From: Gammaproteobacteria bacterium
GTDB lineage: Bacteria > Pseudomonadota > Gammaproteobacteria > Arenicellales > Poriferihabitantaceae
Direction of reading: 5' to 3'
DNA length: 32,860 nucleotides
Assembly: GCA_022822625.1 (NCBI GenBank)
Contig: JAJEAV010000045.1
Coordinates: forward strand, 1 to 32,860
A program made the position numbers and the translations under genes. A model generated the notes under the pieces. That model made no database searches. It saw only the letters and a program-made list of their open reading frames with translations, and was not told the DNA's origin. Of this stretch, positions 8,667 to 15,524 are shown piece by piece (the first letter of the stretch is position 1; each line of letters begins with the position of its first letter).

Positions 8667-8691
8667 ACACCACGGCTACTGGCTGTGGTGT
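8667..8691. promoter_or_regulatory. Palindrome just upstream of gntR, probable autoregulatory operator
   Basis: Ten-base arms ACACCACGGC (8667-8676) and GCTGTGGTGT (8682-8691) form an inverted repeat with one mismatch and a five-base centre. It ends 27 bases before the ATG of the FadR-type regulator. Position and symmetry fit an operator through which the regulator could block its own gene; it could also fold as an mRNA hairpin. No second copy was found in front of amt. Confidence 0.45.
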
Positions 8692-8718
8692 GAGACCGAA
8701 ATAGACTTTCCTGTAGCC

Positions 8719-9429
8719 ATGGACAATCAAAGCATAAAGTCTGAAACCGGCGCTTCGGGAATATTCAACACAATCCGGAACCAGATTGTAAATGGCGAGT
8801 ATGCCTTTAACGAAAAGCTACCGCCCGAGAGGACACTGGCAACAGTCCATGGGGTTGCAAGAGGCACGGTTCGTTCGGCACTGGATCAGCTGAAATCGGC
8901 GAACATGGTTCGCAAGAAGTTCGGCAGTGGTACGTTTGTCAATTATGACTCGCGTTTTGATCAAATGGATATCCCAAAGGGGACCAGTCCACTCGAGTTG
9001 ATCGAGACCAGGATAGCGATTGAAACGCATATCGTGCGTCTGGTGATTTCCAATGCAACCAACAGGGATCTGGGGAAGCTGGAAAACGCACTCAAGTCAG
9101 TGCAGAAATATCGTCAAAACCCGGACCGCTTTTCAATGGCGGATGAAGCGTTTCACATGACCCTGGCGGAATGCACAAGAAACCCCCTGATTATCTGGAT
9201 ATATCAGCGAGTCAATGATATACGCTCTCACGAGCAATGGGTCGAGCACAAGTCTGGAATCCTGACTCCGGAAAAAATCGCGAGCTACAATGAGCAACAT
9301 TCCAAACTGGTGCGACTCATTGCCAGGCGTGACATGGACCGAGCGGTAACACAGATGGTTCAGCATCTGCATCAAGCCAAAAAAGACATACTGGAATCCA
9401 TGGCCGAGGGTTCAGCCCCATCCGAGTGA
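8719..9429 (+). CDS. FadR-type GntR transcriptional regulator
   Basis: A 236-residue regulator. The N-terminal winged helix-turn-helix (about 13-75) contains KLPPERTLATVHGVARGTVRSAL and the wing GSGTFV. The remaining all-helical FCD domain has the residues expected to hold a metal or small acid: E96 and H98 (IAIETHI), D122/H127 (DEAFHMTLAE) and a later histidine helix (NEQHSKLVRLI). The gene is divergent from the FAD oxidoreductase gene with a 350-base shared control region, so it most likely controls the leftward amine operon, and perhaps amt, in response to a pathway metabolite. The ATG at 8719 follows a weak ribosome binding site. No partner gene follows on this strand. Confidence 0.92.
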   Translation: MDNQSIKSETGASGIFNTIRNQIVNGEYAFNEKLPPERTLATVHGVARGTVRSALDQLKSANMVRKKFGSGTFVNYDSRFDQMDIPKGTSPLELIETRIAIETHIVRLVISNATNRDLGKLENALKSVQKYRQNPDRFSMADEAFHMTLAECTRNPLIIWIYQRVNDIRSHEQWVEHKSGILTPEKIASYNEQHSKLVRLIARRDMDRAVTQMVQHLHQAKKDILESMAEGSAPSE

Positions 9430-9520
9430 CCCGGTTCGCAGTTACTGGCCCATGTCGGGCGCGACACTGATTCCAGCCTGAACAATCCAGTCCGGGCAGA
9501 CTGGTTCCATTTTGCAGGGG

Positions 9521-9562
9521 TCAATAAAAAAGTTCCGAAACCATGAAGCATGGTTTCGGAAC
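9521..9562 (-). terminator. Rho-independent terminator of the amt operon
   Basis: Fourteen-base perfect arms (9532-9545 and 9549-9562) around a three-base loop form a very stable hairpin. Read leftward it is followed at once by TTTTTT, giving a classic intrinsic terminator 21 bases after the stop of the small membrane protein gene. For the rightward gntR transcript the hairpin lacks a T-run, so it is at best a weak stop in that direction. Confidence 0.88.
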
Positions 9563-9582
9563 CAGAATAATCCAGAATGTTA

Positions 9583-9759
9583 TTACTTTTGGCCGTTATG
9601 TTCTTCTTCTACGGCATTTTCTGCCTTGAGAGAAACGAACAGTGGAACAATGCACAGTATGCACATCACCCAGAACCAGAGGTGTACGCCTCCGGATCCA
9701 GCGAATGTGAATATCACTGTTGCAGCATCCCACGCTTCAAAAGGACTTGAATTAATCAT
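9583..9759 (-). CDS. Small membrane protein paired with Amt
   Basis: A 58-residue protein. A short N-terminal part (INSSPFEAWDAATVIFTFAG) leads into one clear membrane span (HLWFWVMCILCIVPLFVSL, about residues 26-44) and an acidic, charged tail (KAENAVEEEH). A GTG five codons upstream is possible, but the ATG at 9759 has GGAGAG at seven bases and is preferred. It lies 40 bases after the amt stop and just before the terminator, so the two genes form a transcription unit. Nothing indicates enzymatic activity. A subunit or modulator of the channel is the natural hypothesis, as with other small proteins encoded beside transporters. I recall similar short ORFs next to amt genes in marine alphaproteobacteria but could not verify this. 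Confidence 0.75.
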   Translation of the reverse strand: MINSSPFEAWDAATVIFTFAGSGGVHLWFWVMCILCIVPLFVSLKAENAVEEEHNGQK

Positions 9760-9799
9760 GATGAAACTCTCCACTTAGAATGTAGTTTGAAATAGGCAA

Positions 9800-11107
9800 T
9801 CAATGCATGCTCTTGATTTCTTCCGGGTAGGCCACTGCATTGATTTCCTTGTCCATGCCCGCTTCCTGTACTGGTTCACTGGCTCGCAATATACCCATCT
9901 TATTGAAAATCCAGGATACCACATATCCGGGAATGAAGCCCAGGAGGAACATCACGATTACACCGACAAACTGGCCCATGAAGGAAATCGCCGGGATTTC
10001 CTCGCTTGGACCGGGGTATCCACCCATGAATATTCCAACAGCGAGAAGTCCCCAGATACCACACACGCCATGCACGGATACCGCACCGACAGCATCGTCG
10101 ATGCCCATGCGTTCCAGCACTCCGGCTGCCCATGGACCCAGAATGCCTCCGGCAAAGGCTACGACAAAAGCCAAGCCGGGATACCATAGATCCAGCCCGG
10201 CTGCTGCCGATATCACTCCACAGAGTGCACCCGACATCATCCAGAATGGATCGCGTGTCATGGCGTAACAGCCAATAATGCCACCGGCAACAGCCATCAA
10301 TGTGTTGAAACAGATTGCCGAAAGTGTGGTTGGCCCACCGTAGATATTGGCCCATTGGGTCGCAGACCAGCTGATTTCCGTGCCGGGGAAAACGAGGCAG
10401 GCACCAAGGAACCCGAAAAAACCGGTAACAATCAGCATCAGACCGGTTGCGGTCATAGGCAGGCTGTGCCCCCGAATATGGTTTGGGGACCCGTCCGGAT
10501 TGTATTTGCCGATTCGCGGACCAAGATTAATCAGTACACCGAGTGCAAAGAATCCGGAAATCATGTGTACGACTCCGGAAGCAGCCATATCATGATAGCC
10601 CCAGTCCGTGACCATCCAGCCCGCATAGTGCCATCCCCAGGCGGCGGATAAATTCCAGACCACCGAGCCCAGCAACACCGCAAGCACAATGAATGAGGCC
10701 ATTCGAATACGTTCAATCACGGAACCCGACATGATGGAGGCTGTAGTACAGGCAAAGAGGGTAAATGCCCCCCAGAAAACTCCAGTTGCATTATCCGCGA
10801 GGTTTGGCCCCATGTTGTCTCCCCACGGTACCCCGCCGGCTCCAGCTTCAAAATCCGGAACAAACCCGTTGTACATGGCTAGATAGATCCACCACCCGAA
10901 CATGAAGAAGGTGGGGATCATGAAGGCAAATGCCAGTATGTTTTTCGTCCCCGATGCCAGCACATGCTTGACTCTGGAAGCACCCATTTCGTACATCAGG
11001 AAGCCAGCATGAATCAGGATCATGATGGCAGTAGCCCAATAGTAATAGACTTCCAGATTCAACATGTTGGCTCGAGTTGTCGCTGCGTATAGTTCTTCAG
11101 GACTCAT
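9800..11107 (-). CDS. amt: Ammonium/methylammonium transporter, Amt family
   Basis: A 435-residue polytopic inner-membrane channel with about eleven hydrophobic spans. It conducts ammonium and often methylammonium. The two pore histidines are visible: H181 in the segment AASGVVHMISGFFALG and H346 in DDAVGAVSVHGVCGIWG. Both GCGxxG-like packing glycines and the conserved DWGYHD loop are present. The frame extends 55 codons upstream, but that extension is not Amt-like. The ATG at 11107 has AGGAG 11 bases ahead and gives MSPEELYAAT before the first span. No P-II gene (glnK) lies next to it, unlike nitrogen-controlled amtB. Together with the neighbouring amine genes this suggests a role in methylamine uptake, which is inference. 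Confidence 0.93.
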   Translation of the reverse strand: MSPEELYAATTRANMLNLEVYYYWATAIMILIHAGFLMYEMGASRVKHVLASGTKNILAFAFMIPTFFMFGWWIYLAMYNGFVPDFEAGAGGVPWGDNMGPNLADNATGVFWGAFTLFACTTASIMSGSVIERIRMASFIVLAVLLGSVVWNLSAAWGWHYAGWMVTDWGYHDMAASGVVHMISGFFALGVLINLGPRIGKYNPDGSPNHIRGHSLPMTATGLMLIVTGFFGFLGACLVFPGTEISWSATQWANIYGGPTTLSAICFNTLMAVAGGIIGCYAMTRDPFWMMSGALCGVISAAAGLDLWYPGLAFVVAFAGGILGPWAAGVLERMGIDDAVGAVSVHGVCGIWGLLAVGIFMGGYPGPSEEIPAISFMGQFVGVIVMFLLGFIPGYVVSWIFNKMGILRASEPVQEAGMDKEINAVAYPEEIKSMH

Positions 11108-11682
11108 AACGATTGTTACTCCTAATAGACTCGAGGTTGATATATGACAAAAAATTGTCGGTCTCTTGGCAAGATCGATCAGATGAATCTGATTCTGAAC
11201 GATCCTGATAAAAGTAATTCCCGGTAGCAGATATGGAGACGACCGTGCCCATCGAAATCCGAGGCCAGTCAATCAAAAAAATACCACTCAAGGAATTATT
11301 ATCCAATGGTAAAATAATTTTACTGCAAAGAAAAAAAGAATACTTCAGTTTGTGGATTCGGTCAAACGATGTTCTTTAACTTCAATCGGTTGTCCTATCT
11401 GCCATGCGTCAATTGTCCTTCTTTGGTACAGATTTTTCCCAACAGGAATTTTCCGGAACAGGTTGAAAAACGGTATGTCCAAGTCTGGATCTTACCATTT
11501 GACGGGGGTTTTTCCTGGCTGTAATACCTGTTGCACGGGCGGGTGAATACGCTCCCGGCCGGCTATCGATCAGCCGAACAATCGTGTCTTTGGGTTATAA
11601 TGTGTTCCCATAAAAAACAAGTCCAACAGTACGCCATGGGCGATTACGGCTGGATTACCATTAATTTTCTCAAGATCCTTTC
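11108..11682. other. Divergent intergenic region between amt and cytochrome gene
   Basis: About 575 bases without a supportable gene. The left part should hold the leftward amt promoter. An A+T palindrome GTAAAATAATTTTAC (11309-11323, seven-base arms around one base) stands 200 bases from the amt start and could be an operator. No sigma-54 (TGGCAC-N5-TTGC) element was found. On the other strand TATAAT at 11596-11601 is a possible -10 for the cytochrome gene, without a recognisable -35. Confidence 0.5.
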
Positions 11683-12477
11683 ATGACAAACCTCAATCTC
11701 GCAATTGTTCTTGTTTCCCTTCTTGTCATCCCGGGTACCCTCTGGGCGACACACAATTCAGCAGAGTCCATTGAAGCCCGGATCGCTCCGATCGGCTCAA
11801 TTAATTTCGGTAGTGCGGCAAAGGCAGGTACTGAAGCGGCAGTAGCCAATGGTGATGGAGGTTCCATGGACGGACCTGCCGTTTATGCTTCGAGCTGTGC
11901 TACCTGCCATGATGCCGGAGTAGCCGGTGCGCCGGTAATCGGCAAGGCTGATGACTGGGTCGGCCGGCTTGAAGCCGGCATGGAGACTCTGGTCGGACAC
12001 GCGATCAATGGGTTTCAAGGTAGCAAGGGCGTGATGCCGGCAAAAGGTGGCAACATCAATTTGAGTGATGAAGAAGTAACAGAGGCCGTCAGACACATGG
12101 TCAGTCTACTGGATACTGATGTTGCAGAATCCGATTCTGATACAGCCATGTCCGAATCAGGACAAACCGGTAGCACCATGCAGGTTGCCAGTGGCAGTAC
12201 CGGTGGAGATTATGTTCTCAATGCCGAAGTCGCCCAACAGGTTTATACCAGCTACTGTACTGTCTGCCATGGGGCTGGCATTGCAGGAGCACCAGTGACC
12301 GGCGATCAGACGAACTGGGAACCTCGTCTTGCCCAGGGAATGGAAACACTCCTTGATCATGCGATCAATGGCTTCCAGGGAAGTGCAGGTGTCATGCCGG
12401 CCAAGGGCGGATTCACGAACTTGAGTGATGAAGAAGTCTCCCAGGCAGTGTATTACATGGTTGAACAACTGAAATAA
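11683..12477 (+). CDS. Diheme cytochrome c (tandem cytochrome c5 domains)
   Basis: A 264-residue periplasmic electron carrier. A signal peptide (AIVLVSLLVIPGTLWA, cleaved around residue 22) is followed by two cytochrome c5-type domains. Each has a CxxCH heme site (C72-ATC-H76 and C192-TVC-H196) and a distal methionine in GVMPAKGG (M118 and M238). The domains repeat at exactly 120 residues and share HAINGFQGS and NLSDEEV, so they arose by internal duplication. A Ser/Asp/Gly-rich linker (about 148-178) joins them. The ATG at 11683 has no strong ribosome binding site. The gene stands alone between amt and the crotonase gene. Which oxidase or dehydrogenase it serves is not shown; c5 proteins often feed terminal oxidases. 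Confidence 0.9.
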   Translation: MTNLNLAIVLVSLLVIPGTLWATHNSAESIEARIAPIGSINFGSAAKAGTEAAVANGDGGSMDGPAVYASSCATCHDAGVAGAPVIGKADDWVGRLEAGMETLVGHAINGFQGSKGVMPAKGGNINLSDEEVTEAVRHMVSLLDTDVAESDSDTAMSESGQTGSTMQVASGSTGGDYVLNAEVAQQVYTSYCTVCHGAGIAGAPVTGDQTNWEPRLAQGMETLLDHAINGFQGSAGVMPAKGGFTNLSDEEVSQAVYYMVEQLK

Positions 12478-12539
12478 TCCACGGTCAACACTACAGGACA
12501 TCCTGACCGGGTTTTCCTCAATCGTAAGTTGCGCTCAAC

Positions 12540-13331
12540 ATGACTGATTCTTCTTCCGTTCTGCTGCGTGAAACACGTGACGGGATATGTACGCTGACTC
12601 TCAATCGCCCGCAAAGATTTAATGCGCTATCTGAGGAACTGTTGGCGAGTTTATCGAATACGCTCGATCAAATTGCGAGTGACCGGATAATTCGCGTAGT
12701 GATTATCGCCGGTGCGGGTCCTGCATTTTGCGCCGGTCATGATCTCAGGGAAATGCAGCAGGATCCCGATCAGACGCGACATCAGGACAAGTTCGGCAAA
12801 AGTGGCGAGACCATGATGAAAATCATCGGTCTGCCTCAACCGGTGATCGCCAGAGTCCATGGAATGGCCACCGCCGCCGGCTGCCAACTGGTCGCCACCT
12901 GTGACCTGGCCATTGCCTCCAGCAATGCCCTGTTTGCGGTATCAGGCATCAAGCTTGGACTGTTCTGCTCGACACCTGCCGTTGCCCTGACCCGGAATAT
13001 TTCCCGCAAGCGGGCCATGGAAATGCTGTTGACTGGGGATTTTATTGATGCGGGAACCGCACTGGATTCCGGGCTGATCAACCAGGTTGTGGAACCCGAC
13101 GACCTTGATCAATCCGTTGACTTGCTGGCCAGGAAAATCGCAGCTCATCCTCCCCGAGTCGTCAGTCTGGGCAAGGCTTCGTTTTACCGGCAGATCGAAC
13201 AAAATACCCGAGAGGCATATGAACAGACATCACGGGTTATTTCCGGCAACATGATGCTTGAAGAGACAACGGAAGGCATCAACGCATTTCTCGAAAAAAG
13301 GGATCCCTACTGGAGGTCGAACAAAACATGA
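12540..13331 (+). CDS. Enoyl-CoA hydratase/isomerase family protein, ECHDC3-like
   Basis: A 263-residue crotonase-fold protein. The oxyanion-hole segments are present (FCAGHDLREM near 63-72 and HGMATAAGCQLVATCDLA near 107-124). The two glutamates that catalyse hydration in classical enoyl-CoA hydratase are missing: the GCELA position is Q116 and the PEI position is G136. The distinctive GIKLGLFCSTPAVAL and VVSLGKASFYRQI match the ECHDC3 branch, whose members share these changes and whose activity is poorly known. It may bind an acyl-CoA without hydrating it. The stop overlaps the next gene's start by four bases (ATGA), so it is co-translated with the LeuB-like enzyme. The ribosome binding site is weak. 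Confidence 0.88.
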   Translation: MTDSSSVLLRETRDGICTLTLNRPQRFNALSEELLASLSNTLDQIASDRIIRVVIIAGAGPAFCAGHDLREMQQDPDQTRHQDKFGKSGETMMKIIGLPQPVIARVHGMATAAGCQLVATCDLAIASSNALFAVSGIKLGLFCSTPAVALTRNISRKRAMEMLLTGDFIDAGTALDSGLINQVVEPDDLDQSVDLLARKIAAHPPRVVSLGKASFYRQIEQNTREAYEQTSRVISGNMMLEETTEGINAFLEKRDPYWRSNKT

Positions 13332-14422
13332 TGAACTATCGTCTTTGCATCATGCCCGGAGATGGCATTGGGCCTGAAATCATGAAGGAAGGCATTAAGG
13401 CCCTGAAGGTCATTGAAGCGCGAAATGACGTGAATTTTGAATTAATGGAAATGCCATTTGGAGCGGGCGCATGGTTTGAGTTCGGGACATGCTGTCCAGA
13501 TGAGACGTGGAACAGCTGCGACCAGGCGGATGCGATAGTCAAGGGTACTGTTGGGCTCAGCCACGAAGAATCCCGCAAGATCCCGATTGATGAACAGCCG
13601 GAACGAAGTGCTCTTCTGCCAATGCGAAGGCGTTACGACACGTTTGCGAATTTCCGACCGGTTTACCTGCCCAGAGCGTTCAGTCACTTTTCACCGCTCA
13701 AGCCTGAAATCATTGGAGACGGGATTGACATCATGATTATCCGTGAACTTGTCGGCGGCATCTACTTCGGAAGGAAAGAAGTTGGCACAAATGATCAGGG
13801 GTTGCGCTATGCGCGTGAAGTACTCGAGTATGATGAACGCCTGATTCAGAGAACCGTCAAGGTGGCCTTTGAAACTGCGATGAAGCGTCGCAGGAAACTC
13901 CATAACATCCACAAGAGCAATGTACTCAAGTCCAGCATCCTGTGGACTGACATCATTATGGAAATGGCCGGAGACTTTCCGGAAGTGGAGGTTCAGCACA
14001 TGCTTGTCGATGCTGCGGCCACCGCCCTGTGTCTCGATCCCGCTCAGTTTGACGTGATGGTGATGGAGAATATGTTCGGAGATATCTTAAGCGACCAGGC
14101 AGGCGGGATACTGGGATCACTTGGACTGATGCCTTCTGCATGCCTGGGGCCTGAAAAAGCCTATTATGAACCTTCGCATGGGTCAGCACCGGATATCGCA
14201 GGCAGGAATATTGCCAACCCGTATTCCATGATTGGCTCCTTTGCAATGATGCTGGACATGAGTTTCGGAATGCGGGAGGAAGCCAGTAATTTGTGGAATG
14301 CCATGGAGTCGGTGTTTGCCGGGGGATACACGACAGGAGACTTGTCCCGTGCCGGGGATAGTATACGGATTGTCAGTACAGAGGAATTTGGGGACCGAGT
14401 CGCTGAAGCGCTGGCTTCCTGA
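13328..14422 (+). CDS. Isopropylmalate/isocitrate dehydrogenase family enzyme
   Basis: A 364-residue NAD(P)-dependent beta-decarboxylating dehydrogenase. Family motifs are the N-terminal MPGDGIGPEI, the substrate-arginine regions FANFRPV and IIRELVGGIYFG, the HKSNVLK segment, the metal-binding acid helix DVMVMENMFGDILSDQAGG and the nucleotide loop YEPSHGSAPDIAG. The IRELxGGIYFG motif is closer to 3-isopropylmalate (LeuB) or tartrate-type enzymes than to isocitrate dehydrogenase. There are no leuA, leuC or leuD neighbours, and the first substrate arginine region (PMRRRYDTFANFRP) is unlike standard LeuB. A 3-alkylmalate or tartrate-like substrate is therefore as likely as leucine biosynthesis. 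GGAGG precedes the ATG, which overlaps the crotonase stop. Confidence 0.85.
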   Translation: MMNYRLCIMPGDGIGPEIMKEGIKALKVIEARNDVNFELMEMPFGAGAWFEFGTCCPDETWNSCDQADAIVKGTVGLSHEESRKIPIDEQPERSALLPMRRRYDTFANFRPVYLPRAFSHFSPLKPEIIGDGIDIMIIRELVGGIYFGRKEVGTNDQGLRYAREVLEYDERLIQRTVKVAFETAMKRRRKLHNIHKSNVLKSSILWTDIIMEMAGDFPEVEVQHMLVDAAATALCLDPAQFDVMVMENMFGDILSDQAGGILGSLGLMPSACLGPEKAYYEPSHGSAPDIAGRNIANPYSMIGSFAMMLDMSFGMREEASNLWNAMESVFAGGYTTGDLSRAGDSIRIVSTEEFGDRVAEALAS

Positions 14423-14499
14423 CACATGTATGTCGACTTCCCTGTTCCCTGAGTCAGGCATTTCACATTGAGAAACCGCCTGAGTTCTGGTGGGCTGTA

Positions 14500-15267
14500 A
14501 TGTCCGAGAGCAATCAGCCTGCCGACAAGAATCCAGAGAGGACAGACGGGAGTCTCAGGGGTCGCACGATCCTGGTCACGGGTGCGGGCAGTGATTTGGG
14601 GGCTACCTGTTGTCTGAGTGCTGCCAAGGCAGGTGCCAGCGTGTTGTTGCTGGATCGCAAAAAGAGACTGATGGAAGAAGTATGCCGGCAGGTTGATGCC
14701 TGCCGGAAATCAGATCCTGCAATAATCGAATTCGATATCAGCAAGGCTGGGGGGGCTGATTACCAGAGTCTCGCCGAAGGACTTGCCGGTTTGACCCGGG
14801 CACTGGATTGTGTAGTGCATTGTGGGCTGGCTACATGGCCGCTTGCTCCAGTGGTGAACAGCAGGGTTGAGGACTGGTATCGAATTCATGATCGTGAGGC
14901 AGTTCAACCCATGGTTCTGATTCGTTCCTTGTATCCACTCCTGAAAAAATCAGGCAGCGCATCTGTCGTCTTTTGCACGATGAGTGCCGGCCGGCGTGGG
15001 AGTGCAAACTGGGGAGCAATAGGTTCCGCCTTTGCATCTCTTGAAAATATCAGTGAAACGCTGGCTGAGGAATGGGAATCCCATAATATCCGTGTGAACA
15101 CCGTTGATATCACGAGCATGCCCTCGGCTCTCAGGACCCGCTATTATCCTGGGGAAGTGAGGCGGAAGCCGAAATCAGACGATGATTATGGACTGGGACA
15201 GACTCTGGATAATCTGCTTCGCTCCGACTCCGTGACAACCGGACAGCGAATTACTCTTTCGCCCTGA
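14500..15267 (+). CDS. SDR-family protein (YciK-like) lacking catalytic Tyr and Lys
   Basis: A 255-residue Rossmann-fold protein most like the YciK branch of short-chain dehydrogenases. The nucleotide motif TGAGSDLG (27-34) and an acidic residue after beta-2 are retained. Around the active site the family pattern RANWGAYxVSKFA is here SANWGAIGSAFAS, so the catalytic Tyr is I174 and Lys is F178. The structural NAG motif is also altered (VVHCGLA, 106-112). Normal SDR catalysis therefore looks impossible, and the protein may be a cofactor-binding regulator or an inactive partner. The frame is intact and codon use is normal, so it does not look like a random pseudogene. It begins 77 bases after the LeuB-like gene. 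Confidence 0.85.
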   Translation: MSESNQPADKNPERTDGSLRGRTILVTGAGSDLGATCCLSAAKAGASVLLLDRKKRLMEEVCRQVDACRKSDPAIIEFDISKAGGADYQSLAEGLAGLTRALDCVVHCGLATWPLAPVVNSRVEDWYRIHDREAVQPMVLIRSLYPLLKKSGSASVVFCTMSAGRRGSANWGAIGSAFASLENISETLAEEWESHNIRVNTVDITSMPSALRTRYYPGEVRRKPKSDDDYGLGQTLDNLLRSDSVTTGQRITLSP

Positions 15268-15524
15268 AGTTCTGAGCGATATTCAATCGCACCCAGCCTT
15301 CAACTCACTGTATTTGTAAAAATATCAAGACGCACAATGTGCTGATGGTTTTTCATGAGCCAGTTCCGTTTGCCTGCAAATGAATGAAGCATGTATACTG
15401 TTTGACAAATGCATGCTGGGGGGAATGAAGCAGTTTCCATGAATTCGACCCAAGATTGGCAAATCTGCTATCATTGGGTTCAATGTAGCAATAACCCGAA
15501 ATCATCTCATCACGGAGAATAGCA

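Noticed and set aside
11107..11272. N-terminal extension of Amt by 55 residues
   Set aside because: The extension is not Amt-like; the ATG at 11107 has a good ribosome binding site and gives the normal N-terminus.
11108..11300. Sigma-54/NtrC-type promoter in front of amt
   Set aside because: No GG/GC pair at the required 12-base spacing was found upstream of the start.
15390..15430. TTGACA (15402-15407) as a -35 box for the BCCT gene
   Set aside because: No acceptable -10 hexamer lies 16-18 bases downstream.
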